From: PHBD01 sp964578535
GTDB taxonomy: Bacteria > Desulfobacterota > Syntrophia > Syntrophales > PHBD01
Direction: 5' to 3'
Assembly (NCBI GenBank): GCA_964578535.1
Contig: CAZODI010000016.1
Span: 1-64,000 of the forward strand
Length of the DNA: 64,000 nucleotides
In this document: positions 27,439-35,908 of the stretch, piece after piece
How the letters are laid out: each line of letters opens with the position of its first letter
Numbering within the stretch: position 1 is the first letter of the stretch
Notes under the pieces: generated by a model
What the model was told of the DNA's origin: nothing
What the model saw: only the letters and a program-made list of their open reading frames with translations
The model's database searches: none
Translations under genes and position numbers: made by a program

Positions 27439-28017
27439 ATGAGAAGGCGGCTTCTTATCCTGGTTCCGGCGCTGATTGCGCTTCTCTTCTACGGAACGGC
27501 GCTGGCACTGGAGTTTTCGGCGGACATGGTGAGCACCGGCAAGGGCGGCAAAGGGATGGTCTCGAAGGTCTATATGAAGGACAAAAAGTTCCGCTGGGAA
27601 TCGAAACAGGAGGAAACCTATACGATCTCCCGGCAGGACCTGTTGAAGACCTGGATCGTCATGCCGAAGCAGCGAAGCTACATGGAAGTGAAGTTCGATC
27701 CCTCCAAGGATCAGTCGCCCAGGGAAAAGATGTCCGGCGAAGTCAGCCGGAAGCTGATCGGTACGGAAACGATCGACGGGCACCCGACAAAGAAATATGA
27801 AGTCACGGTACAGAGCGGGAAACGGCAGACGAAATCGTACCAGTGGCTGGCGACGGACCTGAACAATTTCCCGATCAAGCAGGCGGCGGTGGACGGAAGC
27901 TGGGGCATGGAATACCGGAACATCCGGATGGGAGGCCAGCCTGACAGCCTCTTCGAAGAACCGAAAGGCTTCAAGAAAATGGCCATGCCCGGCATGCCGC
28001 GTGCGCCTGGACGCTGA
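27439..28017 (+). CDS. Exported protein, DUF4412-like
   Basis: 192 residues. A signal peptide (about 1-24: RRR followed by LLILVPALIALLFYG and ALA) predicts a periplasmic location. The mature part is rich in beta-strand patterns (MVSKVYMKDKKFRWES, TIDGHPTKKYEVTV) typical of DUF4412/LolA-like lipid-binding folds, with a Gly/Met-rich C-terminus. Function unknown. ATG preceded by GGAGGG. It ends 13 bases before the MaoC gene, so it probably leads a three-gene plus-strand operon. Confidence 0.75.
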   Translation: MRRRLLILVPALIALLFYGTALALEFSADMVSTGKGGKGMVSKVYMKDKKFRWESKQEETYTISRQDLLKTWIVMPKQRSYMEVKFDPSKDQSPREKMSGEVSRKLIGTETIDGHPTKKYEVTVQSGKRQTKSYQWLATDLNNFPIKQAAVDGSWGMEYRNIRMGGQPDSLFEEPKGFKKMAMPGMPRAPGR

Positions 28018-28030
28018 GGAGGCCGGTCTG

Positions 28031-28912
28031 ATGGAGCTGTCCTCCCGATATGTCGGAACCCCACTCAAGCCGTACGAAACGTTCGTGACCTGGCGGCAGA
28101 CGACGAATTACGCCGCCGCGCTGGGCGACTGCAATCCGCTGTTTCTCGACGATTCGCTCCCCGGGGGAATCGTCGCTCCGCCCATGTTCTGTGTCGCCGT
28201 CACCTGGCCCATCACGGAGCGCATCGCCGACTTCATCGAATCGGCGAAGTTCCCGAAGGAGATCGTCAACACGCAGGTCCATTACACGGAGCACCTCGCC
28301 ATCCACCGCCTCGTCCGTCCGGGGGACATGCTCACCGTAAAGGGCCGAATCGCGGCGATCCTCCCCCGCAAGGCGGGAACCCTCTTCGTCATCCGCTATG
28401 ACGCCGAAGACGCGGCGGGGATTCCCGTCTTCACGGAGCACATCGGCGGCATGATGCGGGGTGTCCGGTGCACCGACGAGGGCCGCGGGGGAGAAGACCT
28501 TCCCCTGTCGCCGTCCTTTGAGGCCTCCGGGGAATCCCTCTGGGAAACCCCGATTTTTGTGGACCGGACGGCTCCCTTCGTTTACGACGGCTGCACCAAC
28601 ATCCATTTCCCGATCCACACATCCGTGGCCTTCGCCCGGGCCGTCGGACTCCCGGACATCATTCACCAGGGGACGGCCACACTGGCCCTGGCCGTCCGGG
28701 AGGTGGTGAACCGCGAGGTGGAGGGGGATCCGCGGCAGGTCCGATCCATTTCCTGCCGTTTCACCGGCATGGTGATCCCGGGGACGGAGATCCGGATCCG
28801 CCTGGTCGGAAGAGCGACGGAGGACGGGGACAGGCACTGTTTCTTCGAGGTCCTGAACTCCGAGGGAAAGCAGGCCATCCGCGACGGGGCGATCGTCCTC
28901 GGCCCGGCCTGA
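28031..28912 (+). CDS. MaoC-like double-hotdog dehydratase
   Basis: 293 residues. Two hotdog units: an N-terminal FAS1/MaoC dehydratase-N-like half (about 1-130) and a C-terminal MaoC half (about 170-290). The usual hydratase motif D-x(4)-H appears as FPIHTSVAFARAVGLPDIIHQG near 200, with His available but the usual Asp replaced. It likely hydrates or dehydrates an enoyl- or hydroxyacyl-CoA. The start at 28031 is chosen for AGGAGG eight bases upstream; an ATG at 28001 would overlap the previous gene. Followed after 91 bases by an acyl-CoA ligase. Confidence 0.8.
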   Translation: MELSSRYVGTPLKPYETFVTWRQTTNYAAALGDCNPLFLDDSLPGGIVAPPMFCVAVTWPITERIADFIESAKFPKEIVNTQVHYTEHLAIHRLVRPGDMLTVKGRIAAILPRKAGTLFVIRYDAEDAAGIPVFTEHIGGMMRGVRCTDEGRGGEDLPLSPSFEASGESLWETPIFVDRTAPFVYDGCTNIHFPIHTSVAFARAVGLPDIIHQGTATLALAVREVVNREVEGDPRQVRSISCRFTGMVIPGTEIRIRLVGRATEDGDRHCFFEVLNSEGKQAIRDGAIVLGPA

Positions 28913-29003
28913 TCCACCCCGGCAACCCATGAGCAGGGTCCGGCCGTTTCCCGGCCGGGCCGCCCCATCCTCCCCTACCCGTCCCATTCACAAGGAGGGA
29001 ACC

Positions 29004-30599
29004 ATGTCCTGGCAAAACCTGAACCTTACCTGGCACTACGTTGAAAAGTGGGCCTCAAGGAAGCCGGAGGCCGAAGCCCTGGTCTTCGGGGACGAGCGCC
29101 TCACCTGGGGTGATTTCAAGACCCGCATGGACGGCATCGCCAAGGCCTTCCTGGCGGCGGGCGTCCAGCCGGGGGACCGGGTGGCCCTCCTGTCGGCGGC
29201 CCGGAACGAATTTCTCACCACCTACATGGCCGCGGGAAAGGTCGGGGCCATGTGGCTCGGCCTGAATCCGAAGTTCACCCTCGACGAGCTGCGCTACCAG
29301 GTGGGCGACGCGAAGCCCGTCGTCCTCATGGCCGTCCGCACGTTCCTCGGCAACGACCTGGCCCCGACCATCGAGGCCCTGAAGAGTGAGTTCCCCTTCC
29401 TGAAGAAGGTCCTCGTCATCGGCGAGCCCGTCCCGGGAACAGAGGATTTCGCGGCCTTCACGTCCCTGCCCCGGCCGGAGCTGGACGCCGCCCTGGCAGA
29501 ACGGGCCGCCGGGGTGAAGGACACCGGCGACGCGCTCCTCATGTACACCTCCGGCTCGACGGGCAAGCCCAAGGGCGTCGTCCACACCCACCGGAGCATT
29601 GTGGAGAACATCAAGGTGGAGGTGCAGAAGTTCTACGTCGGCGAGGACATGAGGGCGCTTCTCCACTTCCCCATCAACCACGTGGCGGCGGACGTGGAGA
29701 TCGGCTTCGCCGCCATCCTGGCGGGCGGCTGCACCGTCTTCATGGACTCCTTCGATCCCGCGGGATCGCTGAAGACCATCGAGAAGGAGAGGATCACCAT
29801 GTTCGGGCAGCTCCCGGTCATGTTCCTCCTCCAGATGAAGCAGCCCGAGTTCGTTAAGACCGACTTCAGTTCCCTGAAGCTCATCGCCTGGGCCGGCGCG
29901 GCGGCCCCGAAGGTCATGCTGGACGTCCTCGCGGGGATCTGCGCGCAAACGGGGGCCATGCTGATCACCGGCTACGGCAGCACGGAGGTCTGCGGCTTCG
30001 TCACCTACACGGAGAAGGGCGACGATATGGAGACCCTCATGAAGACCGCCGGAAAGATCGCGCCCCCCTTCGAGCTGAAGATCGTCGACGGGGAGCGCCG
30101 GGAGCTGCCCGACGGCCAGGTCGGCGAGATCGCCGTCCGAGGCCCCTTCATGTTCAAGGGATACCTGAATAACCCGAAGGCCACGGCGGAGGTGCTGGAC
30201 AAGGACGGCTGGTACTACACCACCGACCTCGCCTGGAAGGACGACCGGGGCTACATCTACATCACCGGCCGCAAGTCGGAGATGTTCAAGACCGGCGGCG
30301 AGAACGTCTATCCCCGGGAGATCGAGGAGATCCTGGAGGCCCAGGGGAAGGTCTTTCTGTCCGCCGTCGTCGGCGTCCCCGACGAGATCTACCAGGAGGT
30401 CGGCTGGGCCTACATCATGTCCATGCCGGGCAAGGAGGTCACGGAGGAGGAGCTCCGGGAATACTGCAAGGGGAAGATGGCCAACTACAAGGTCCCGAAG
30501 AAGTTCATCATCCGTCCGCTCCTGCCTCTCCTGGCCAACGGCAAGGTGAGCAAGCTGGCACTGAAAGACGAAATCCGGGAGATGATGAAGGGAAAATAG
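29004..30599 (+). CDS. Acyl-CoA ligase (AMP-forming)
   Basis: 531 residues. Phosphate loop LMYTSGSTGKPKGVVHTH (near 175), TGYGSTEVCG (near 315), YTTDLAW in place of the usual YTGD, and C-terminal ANGKVSKLAL with the catalytic Lys. ATG at 29004 sits behind AAGGAGGGAACC; the frame upstream is not conserved. Operon mate of the MaoC protein, suggesting that the acid is activated here and hydrated there. Ends at a bidirectional terminator. Substrate unknown. Confidence 0.92.
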   Translation: MSWQNLNLTWHYVEKWASRKPEAEALVFGDERLTWGDFKTRMDGIAKAFLAAGVQPGDRVALLSAARNEFLTTYMAAGKVGAMWLGLNPKFTLDELRYQVGDAKPVVLMAVRTFLGNDLAPTIEALKSEFPFLKKVLVIGEPVPGTEDFAAFTSLPRPELDAALAERAAGVKDTGDALLMYTSGSTGKPKGVVHTHRSIVENIKVEVQKFYVGEDMRALLHFPINHVAADVEIGFAAILAGGCTVFMDSFDPAGSLKTIEKERITMFGQLPVMFLLQMKQPEFVKTDFSSLKLIAWAGAAAPKVMLDVLAGICAQTGAMLITGYGSTEVCGFVTYTEKGDDMETLMKTAGKIAPPFELKIVDGERRELPDGQVGEIAVRGPFMFKGYLNNPKATAEVLDKDGWYYTTDLAWKDDRGYIYITGRKSEMFKTGGENVYPREIEEILEAQGKVFLSAVVGVPDEIYQEVGWAYIMSMPGKEVTEEELREYCKGKMANYKVPKKFIIRPLLPLLANGKVSKLALKDEIREMMKGK

Positions 30600-30623
30600 G
30601 TCCGGCTATTATTGCCGTGCATC

Positions 30624-30674
30624 AAAAAAACGAAAGAAAATGGGGGCGGATTTCAAATCTTCCCCCATTTTCTG
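30624..30674. terminator. Bidirectional terminator
   Basis: Stem AGAAAATGGGGG/CCCCCATTTTCT with A-run on the left and T-rich right flank, between the convergent ligase (plus) and membrane protein (minus) genes. Confidence 0.8.
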
Positions 30675-30705
30675 TTGCAGTGCATGACCCATCGGACCGA
30701 TTCGT

Positions 30706-31365
30706 TCAGTCCTTGTCCGGGCCCACCCACGGAGCGGCCGGGCCGATGACCAGGAACGGGGCCGGGTTGATCGAGCCGCCGCCGAGCCCCATGTACCCCA
30801 TCCCCAGCATGAGGTTGTCGTTGATCTTTCTCAGCTCGTCGTGCATGGAATGAACGGTGCCCGAGTTGTAGGGGCTGTAGTCGAGGTGAAACGAGTCCTT
30901 CCCGTCGATGTTCGACTTTCCGATGCCGGTGTTCATTCTCCTGGTTCGCGCGATCGCTTCTTTCCCGTCTTTTCCCTTGCCCGAGAAAAGATTGTATCCC
31001 TGCCCCTTGTCCTGCGCGGAGGGTAGAAAGGCCTTCCCCACCCACCGTCCGGGGCCGAAGAAGTTGTGCGTGTAGAAATCGGCGGAGGCGGCCAGGATGC
31101 CCACCGGGAGCGTTTTCGCGTTGTATTCGCCCTTCACGTCCTCGAATTTCGGCGCCGGGGCGGCGTAGAAGAGCTGGAAAACGGCCGCCTTGTCGAGCTT
31201 CTCGATGTCCTTGTCCGTGGCCTTTGCCGGATCGACGCCGAGGATCTGCTCCATGGTCTGCCCCTTGTAGGGTCCGCCCTTCTGCCAGATGTTGATCCCC
31301 GTCAGGGCGAGCTGAACGACGACGAGTACGATGACGACAACAAGAACGATCTTCAGTGCTTTCAA
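30706..31365 (-). CDS. Membrane-anchored protein resembling GXWXG/DUF4334 proteins
   Basis: 219 residues. One N-terminal membrane helix (about 5-25, IVLVVVIVLVVVQLALTG). The rest is probably outside the cytoplasm. NFFGPGRWVGKAF (near 105) and the C-terminal HSMHDELRKINDNLMLGMGY resemble the GXWXG and DUF4334 segments, though weakly; the function of those families is not known to me. The start codon is TTG with GGAGGAGG four bases upstream. It ends next to a bidirectional terminator. It may be transcribed with the MaoC gene 243 bases upstream. Confidence 0.65.
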   Translation of the reverse strand: MKALKIVLVVVIVLVVVQLALTGINIWQKGGPYKGQTMEQILGVDPAKATDKDIEKLDKAAVFQLFYAAPAPKFEDVKGEYNAKTLPVGILAASADFYTHNFFGPGRWVGKAFLPSAQDKGQGYNLFSGKGKDGKEAIARTRRMNTGIGKSNIDGKDSFHLDYSPYNSGTVHSMHDELRKINDNLMLGMGYMGLGGGSINPAPFLVIGPAAPWVGPDKD

Positions 31366-31518
31366 GAGACCTCCTCCGACAGGTTATTCAGCGTAACCGG
31401 AAGGGAGACACACTCGGGCGTCTCCCTTGAGCAGACCTGCATTCGCGGGGGCGTGACCGGGGGGTTCCAGCGGAGTCTCAATCATAGACCGCCCCTGATG
31501 AAAAGATTCCGCGACGGC

Positions 31519-31554
31519 GGAAGCCCCCGCGGAAGCCCCCGCGGCAGCCCCCGC
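31519..31554. repeat. Three 12-base tandem repeats
   Basis: GGAAGCCCCCGC twice and GGCAGCCCCCGC once, head to tail, in the 243-base gap between the membrane protein and the MaoC gene. No gene is supported in this gap. Confidence 0.7.
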
Positions 31555-31608
31555 GCCCCGACGCATCCATCCGGCGCGCCGCAGCGGCATTTGATCCTGT
31601 GGCGATGG

Positions 31609-32055
31609 TCATGCGGATTGGACCGGCTTCCGGCGAATCATCAGATTGCAGATGATGGTCTGGACGGTCTCGCCGCGCTGGTTGAGCGTGGCAATCCTCA
31701 TGCGAACGATGCCGCGGTCCTGGTGGGAGCGATGGGGTTTCGTCTCGAGCACTTCCGCCATCGCCCGCAGCGTGTCGCCGGGACGAACGGGCAACAGCCA
31801 GCGCAGCTCGTCGAAGCCGGGCGATCCCAGGTTGTTCCTGAGCACGCCCGTCATCAGGAAGAGCCGGAACGTCACGGCGATCGTGTGAATCCCGCTGGCA
31901 ATGAGACCGCCGTAGATGGACTCCTTCGCCGCCTCCGTATCGAGGTGAAAGGCCTGGGAGTCGAAATGCAGGGCAAAATCGATGATGGAGCTCTCCGTCA
32001 TCGTCAGCCCAGGCGATTCGAAGCGATCCCCGACGTGGAAATCGTCGAACCGCAT
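31609..32055 (-). CDS. MaoC family (R)-hydratase-like protein
   Basis: 148 residues, one hotdog unit, the usual length for MaoC-type dehydratases. The conserved D-x(4)-H active-site pattern is not clearly intact: IDFALHFDSQAFHLDTEAA has FD-x-x-x-FH and is followed by GGLIASGIHT, the normal context of the catalytic helix. Later DELRWLLPVRPGDTL is typical of the family. The ATG overlaps the TGA of the upstream hybrid kinase (TGATG), so it is translated only together with that kinase. Confidence 0.85.
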   Translation of the reverse strand: MRFDDFHVGDRFESPGLTMTESSIIDFALHFDSQAFHLDTEAAKESIYGGLIASGIHTIAVTFRLFLMTGVLRNNLGSPGFDELRWLLPVRPGDTLRAMAEVLETKPHRSHQDRGIVRMRIATLNQRGETVQTIICNLMIRRKPVQSA

Positions 32056-33974
32056 CAGGCAAGCGCCTCGCGGATCTTTTCCGACAGCATCTGCAGGGTA
32101 TACGGTTTGTTGATGAAGCCCCTGCATCCCCGGCCCAGGATCTGCCTCGCCTCGCCGTCGATGCTGTATCCGCTGGAAAGAATGACGCGGACCGCCGGGT
32201 CCATTTCCTTGAGCCGGTCGAACGTCTCCCCGCCGCTCATTTTGGGCATGATCATGTCCAGCAGGATCAGGTCGATCTCGCCCTTGCGACCGGCAAAGAC
32301 TTCCAGCGCCTCGTTTCCGCTTCTCGTGACGATGACCCGGTAGCCCAGGTGCTCCAGCATCTCGCTGGCAACCGTTGCGACAACCTCTTCATCGTCCACG
32401 ATGAGCACCGTCTCTCTTCCCTTCTTCGTCTCTTCGGTCATGACTCTCTCTTTCTCCTTTGCCGCCCTGCCCTCGGAGGCAGGGAAATAAATGTGAAAGC
32501 TGGTGCCATGTCCCTTCTCGCTGTAGACCTGGATCGTGCCGCCATGGCCGGTGACGATGCCGTAAACGGTGGCCAGGCCCAGCCCCGTTCCCCTGCCCAT
32601 CTCTTTCGTGGTGAAAAAAGGCTCGAAGACCCTCGCCTTCGTCCTGTCGTCCATCCCCATGCCCGTGTCGGTGACCCCGATCCGTACATACCTGCCCGCA
32701 GGCAGACCGAGGGCCTGGGCCTCCTCCTTATCGAACTCCATGTTATCCGAGTGCAGGTACAGGCTCCCCCCGCCCGGCATGGCCTGCGAGGCATTGACGT
32801 ACAGGTTGAGGAGAACCTGCTCGATCTGGTTCCGGTCCACGTTCGCCGACCAGAGGTCCTTCTTGAGATTCGTGTGAATCGAGATCTCCCGCCTCGTCCG
32901 CCCGAATACAGAAGACGTTTTCTCAATGACGTCGTTTATATCCGTCAGTCTGACCTGGAATTTCCCGCCCCGCGCGTATTCGAGGAGCTGCCTTGCCAGG
33001 TCGGCGCCGCTCTTCACCTGCCTCTCGATCCCCAACGCCCGCTCGCGCAAAGGATTTCCTTCTTCGAGCCCCTGCAGGATCAGGGAGGCGTAGCCCTGGA
33101 TGCCCATGAGCAGATTGTTGAAATCGTGCGCGATCCCTCCGGCAAGCGTTCCGATGGCCTCCATCTTCTGCGCCTGGATCAGGCGTTTCTCCAACTCCTT
33201 CTGGACCGTGATGTCCCGGATGAAGCAAAGCACCCCTGGCCGGTCCTTCCACATCACCGGGATGGAGTTGATCTGCACGCTCAGTTCCCTGCCCTCCCGG
33301 TTTACGGCCCGAAACTCGTAAAGTGAGGGCACCTCCTCGTTCTTCAGTCTCTTGAGATACCGCCCGTAGACAAGGTCGCGGTCGTCGGGATGGATGAACG
33401 CGACAAACGGCAGTCCGTCGATCTTATCCCGCGTGTACCCCAGGACGTTTTCCGCCACACGGTTCGCGAATTTGATCGTTCCGTCCTGGACGACGAAGAC
33501 CGCGTCCAGCGCGTTTTCCACGAGGAGGCGGTACTCCTCCTCCGAATCCTTCAGTGCTTTTTCCATCTCTTTTCGTTCCGTGATGTCCGTAATGACCCCT
33601 TCGCAATACCGGATCCGCCCGACTTCATCCCGGACACAACGAATATTGAGGGAGATCCAGATGATTTGTCCGTCTTTTCGGCAGGCTTTCGTCTCAAGGC
33701 TCAACGGACGATCCGTCTTCTCTACGGCCTCCCGGAGCCTCTTCCCCTCAGCCGGATCGACGAAGAGCTGCCCGGCCGTGTTCGTGACGGCCCGCATCAT
33801 CTCTTCCGGCGAATCATATCCGAAGATGCGGGCCATGGCGGGATTCAGGAGCAGGTACCGGCCGTTTTCCGCGATTCGGAAAAAACCCTCCCGGGCATTC
33901 TCGAAAAACTGTCGAAAATCGTCTTGATTCCGCCCTGTTTCAGAAGATACCGCCGGAAGACCGTCTCGATCCAT
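32055..33974 (-). CDS. Two-PAS hybrid sensor histidine kinase with receiver domain
   Basis: About 639 residues, no membrane helix. Two PAS domains (about 18-140 and 145-265), HisKA with GGIAHDFNNLLMG, HATPase with LLNLYVNASQAM, DTGMGMD and GRGTGLGLATVYG, and a C-terminal receiver with LILLDMIMPK. The kinase core is close to that of the four-PAS kinase at 24223. The frame is open to 34100, but a good promoter lies at 34002-34030, so translation should begin at the ATG at 33974, which has GGAG five bases upstream. No output domain. Overlaps the MaoC gene. Confidence 0.93.
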   Translation of the reverse strand: MDRDGLPAVSSETGRNQDDFRQFFENAREGFFRIAENGRYLLLNPAMARIFGYDSPEEMMRAVTNTAGQLFVDPAEGKRLREAVEKTDRPLSLETKACRKDGQIIWISLNIRCVRDEVGRIRYCEGVITDITERKEMEKALKDSEEEYRLLVENALDAVFVVQDGTIKFANRVAENVLGYTRDKIDGLPFVAFIHPDDRDLVYGRYLKRLKNEEVPSLYEFRAVNREGRELSVQINSIPVMWKDRPGVLCFIRDITVQKELEKRLIQAQKMEAIGTLAGGIAHDFNNLLMGIQGYASLILQGLEEGNPLRERALGIERQVKSGADLARQLLEYARGGKFQVRLTDINDVIEKTSSVFGRTRREISIHTNLKKDLWSANVDRNQIEQVLLNLYVNASQAMPGGGSLYLHSDNMEFDKEEAQALGLPAGRYVRIGVTDTGMGMDDRTKARVFEPFFTTKEMGRGTGLGLATVYGIVTGHGGTIQVYSEKGHGTSFHIYFPASEGRAAKEKERVMTEETKKGRETVLIVDDEEVVATVASEMLEHLGYRVIVTRSGNEALEVFAGRKGEIDLILLDMIMPKMSGGETFDRLKEMDPAVRVILSSGYSIDGEARQILGRGCRGFINKPYTLQMLSEKIREALA

Positions 33975-34001
33975 CGCTGCTCCATGAAAACGTGCGCCTA
34001 T

Positions 34002-34030
34002 TTTATATCGGAAACGGCTCCGGGCGTCAA
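34002..34030 (-). promoter_or_regulatory. Sigma-70 promoter of the two-PAS kinase
   Basis: TTGACG (34030-34025), 17-base spacer, TATAAA (34007-34002) on the minus strand. It lies inside the longest possible frame and so fixes the start at 33974. Confidence 0.75.
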
Positions 34031-34098
34031 ACATGCCTTGCGGCCATTTCCAGAACGGAGGATTCATGGTAGGAACAGGGAAAAAAGAGAGGGATTCC

Positions 34099-34482
34099 AT
34101 GAAAACCCTTGCAACAGCGGTCCCGGCCTTCCTGCTTGTCCTGCTCCTGGTGCCCCTTCCCTGCCTCGGGCTGACGCCGGATCAGGTCCTGAAACTGAAA
34201 AAGGCCGGCGTCAGCGACCGGACGATCCAGCTCATGATCGAGCAGGAGCGGGAGGCGAAAGAGAGTCCGTACGACACGATGGGAGTCCGGGAGATCAGAG
34301 ACAAGAGTGGAAAGACCGTGGTCGTTCACTCGACGGGCCGATCGAAGATCGATCCCGGCGAGGAGGAGCGGAAAAGGGTGGAAAAGGCCTGGGAGATCCT
34401 CCGGAACATCGTCGTCGATGACCGCCGGAGGGAGCCGGCACCACCGGCTGCCGCCCCTTCCACGGGAACGACTGCCCCGTAG
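34099..34482 (+). CDS. Small secreted protein of unknown function
   Basis: 127 residues. A signal peptide (about 1-24, ending PLPCLGL) is followed by LTPDQVLKLKKAGVSDRTIQLMIEQE, a short helical motif seen in many small exported proteins of delta-type proteobacteria, then a charged stretch and a Pro/Ala/Thr-rich tail. ATG at 34099 follows GAGAGGG; earlier in-frame ATGs would spoil the signal peptide. Divergent from the two-PAS kinase. I cannot assign a function. Confidence 0.7.
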   Translation: MKTLATAVPAFLLVLLLVPLPCLGLTPDQVLKLKKAGVSDRTIQLMIEQEREAKESPYDTMGVREIRDKSGKTVVVHSTGRSKIDPGEEERKRVEKAWEILRNIVVDDRRREPAPPAAAPSTGTTAP

Positions 34483-34505
34483 ACGGGAAAAGGGTTTGCC
34501 CGTCT
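34481..34505. terminator. Bidirectional terminator candidate
   Basis: Stem AGACGGG/CCCGTCT with an 11-base loop between the convergent secreted-protein and activase genes. No long T-run. Confidence 0.5.
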
Positions 34506-34512
34506 TGTCCGT

Positions 34513-35418
34513 TCAGCGCCCGATGGATGAGGCGACCCCCTCTGCTTCGACAATGCGCCGGAGCCTCTCCACGCGCCCGTCCGTCGGCCGCTTTCCTTGT
34601 AATCCTTCGATTCTACGACCGATTTGCCGTTTCTTGTCCCGTCCCCCCGGATGGTACGGAAGCAGGCTGATTTTCTCCACCCCCAGCTCCCGCGCCAGGG
34701 CCGCGATCCCGCGGATCTCACCCTCTCTGTCGTTCACGCCCGCCACGAGGGGAACCCGGAACCAGGTCCGTACCCGGCCGGCAACGAGCCTTGCATTGTC
34801 GAGAATGAGAGCGTTCCCGACGCCGGTGTATGTCCGGTGCCGCCCGTCGTCCAGCGTCTTGATGTCGTACAGGACCAGGTCGGCGTGTTCGATCACTGCC
34901 CGCAGAACGTCGGGATCGGCAAATCCCGACGTGTCCAGGGCCGTGTGCAGCCCCGCTTCCCGGCAGAGCGCCAGCAGGCGGACGGCAAATTCGGGCTGCA
35001 GGAGGGGCTCCCCCCCGGAGAGGGTCACGCCGCCGCCGGAAGACTCATAAAAGGCGCGGTCCCGCTCCACTTCATTCAGAATCTCCCCGACGGTCGCCTC
35101 CCGTCCGGTAACAGAGAGGGCTCCCGTCTCGCAGGCCTCGACGCAGCGGAGGCACTGCGTGCATTTCTTCCAGGCGATCCGCCGTTGCCCGTCCTTCATG
35201 AAACGGACGGCCCTCTCCGGGCAGGCCGGGAGACACCGGCCGCAGGCCGTACACCGGCTGTCCCGCAGGAGGAGCTGGGGCCGCCTCTCCTGCGACTCCG
35301 GATTGGCGCACCAGGTGCAGCGGAGGGGGCATCCCTTGAAGAACACCGTCGTCCGGATCCCCGGCCCGTCGTGGACGCTGAACCGCTGGATGTCGAAGAT
35401 CGTTCCCGTTTCGCCCAA
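34513..35418 (-). CDS. Glycyl radical enzyme activating protein (radical SAM)
   Basis: 301 residues. Installs the glycyl radical on its partner using SAM and a 4Fe-4S cluster. The radical SAM motif is GCPLRCTWC (near 30, C-x3-C-x2-C). Two ferredoxin-type clusters follow (CTACGRCLPACPE and CTQCLRCVEACET, about 56-100), a feature of activases for the non-PFL glycyl radical enzymes. GGVTLSGGEPLLQ binds SAM. The start codon is TTG with GGGAG upstream, 21 bases after the SCP2 gene. Last gene of the cluster whose glycyl radical enzyme is at 40506. Confidence 0.95.
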   Translation of the reverse strand: MGETGTIFDIQRFSVHDGPGIRTTVFFKGCPLRCTWCANPESQERRPQLLLRDSRCTACGRCLPACPERAVRFMKDGQRRIAWKKCTQCLRCVEACETGALSVTGREATVGEILNEVERDRAFYESSGGGVTLSGGEPLLQPEFAVRLLALCREAGLHTALDTSGFADPDVLRAVIEHADLVLYDIKTLDDGRHRTYTGVGNALILDNARLVAGRVRTWFRVPLVAGVNDREGEIRGIAALARELGVEKISLLPYHPGGRDKKRQIGRRIEGLQGKRPTDGRVERLRRIVEAEGVASSIGR

Positions 35419-35439
35419 CGTCCCGCTCCCGCCGCCGTC

Positions 35440-35883
35440 TCAACGCTGCTTCGAGATGACGAGATTCTCGTATCCCAGCTCCCGCAGGATCACCGGGAAC
35501 ATCTGGAAGGCCGGCTTCACGACGGGCAGGAGCTTCATCATGGCGGTGATCTTGCCGCCCTGCTTGACCCTGCCCCGGGTGACCGCAGCGACGGGATTCT
35601 CCAGGCCGTGCCAGAAGCTGTGGGAGAAGTCCGCCGCCTGCTTCGACCACACGTCTTCCTTGAGATCGCAGGGACCGAGCCGGTAGGACCCGTAATACCC
35701 GGGCTTCTCCGGCGGGTTCTTCAGGTCGATGGTGACCTCGGAATCGGGGTCCGTGTAAATGAAGCGGATGATGATCCCCGCCTTGGCCATCTTCGAGCCG
35801 ATCTTCTCATCCGTCAGGATCCGCTCCATGAAATATCCATAAATCTCGTACAGATGATCCGCATCACGATAATAGGTCCCCAT
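35440..35883 (-). CDS. SCP2 sterol-binding-domain-like protein
   Basis: 147 residues. A small single-domain protein whose pattern (RFIYTDPDSEVTIDL, then ADFSHSFWHGLENP, KQGGKITAMMKLLPV) fits the SCP2 hydrophobic-ligand-binding fold. Such proteins bind lipids or acyl-CoAs. ATG at 35883 is preceded by AAAGGGGGGACC. It sits 25 bases after the acyl-CoA dehydrogenase and 21 before the activase; it may carry a hydrophobic substrate of the pathway (inference). Confidence 0.75.
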   Translation of the reverse strand: MGTYYRDADHLYEIYGYFMERILTDEKIGSKMAKAGIIIRFIYTDPDSEVTIDLKNPPEKPGYYGSYRLGPCDLKEDVWSKQAADFSHSFWHGLENPVAAVTRGRVKQGGKITAMMKLLPVVKPAFQMFPVILRELGYENLVISKQR

Positions 35884-35908
35884 GGTCCCCCCTTTCGTCT
35901 CCCTTCGC

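Noticed and set aside
31384..31590. 68-codon minus-strand frame with Gly-Ala-Ser-Ala repeats
   Set aside because: The repeat comes from the 12-base tandem DNA repeat; no ribosome site or conserved sequence.
33975..34100. N-terminal extension of the two-PAS kinase
   Set aside because: A TTGACG-17-TATAAA promoter lies inside it, and the ATG at 33974 has its own ribosome site.
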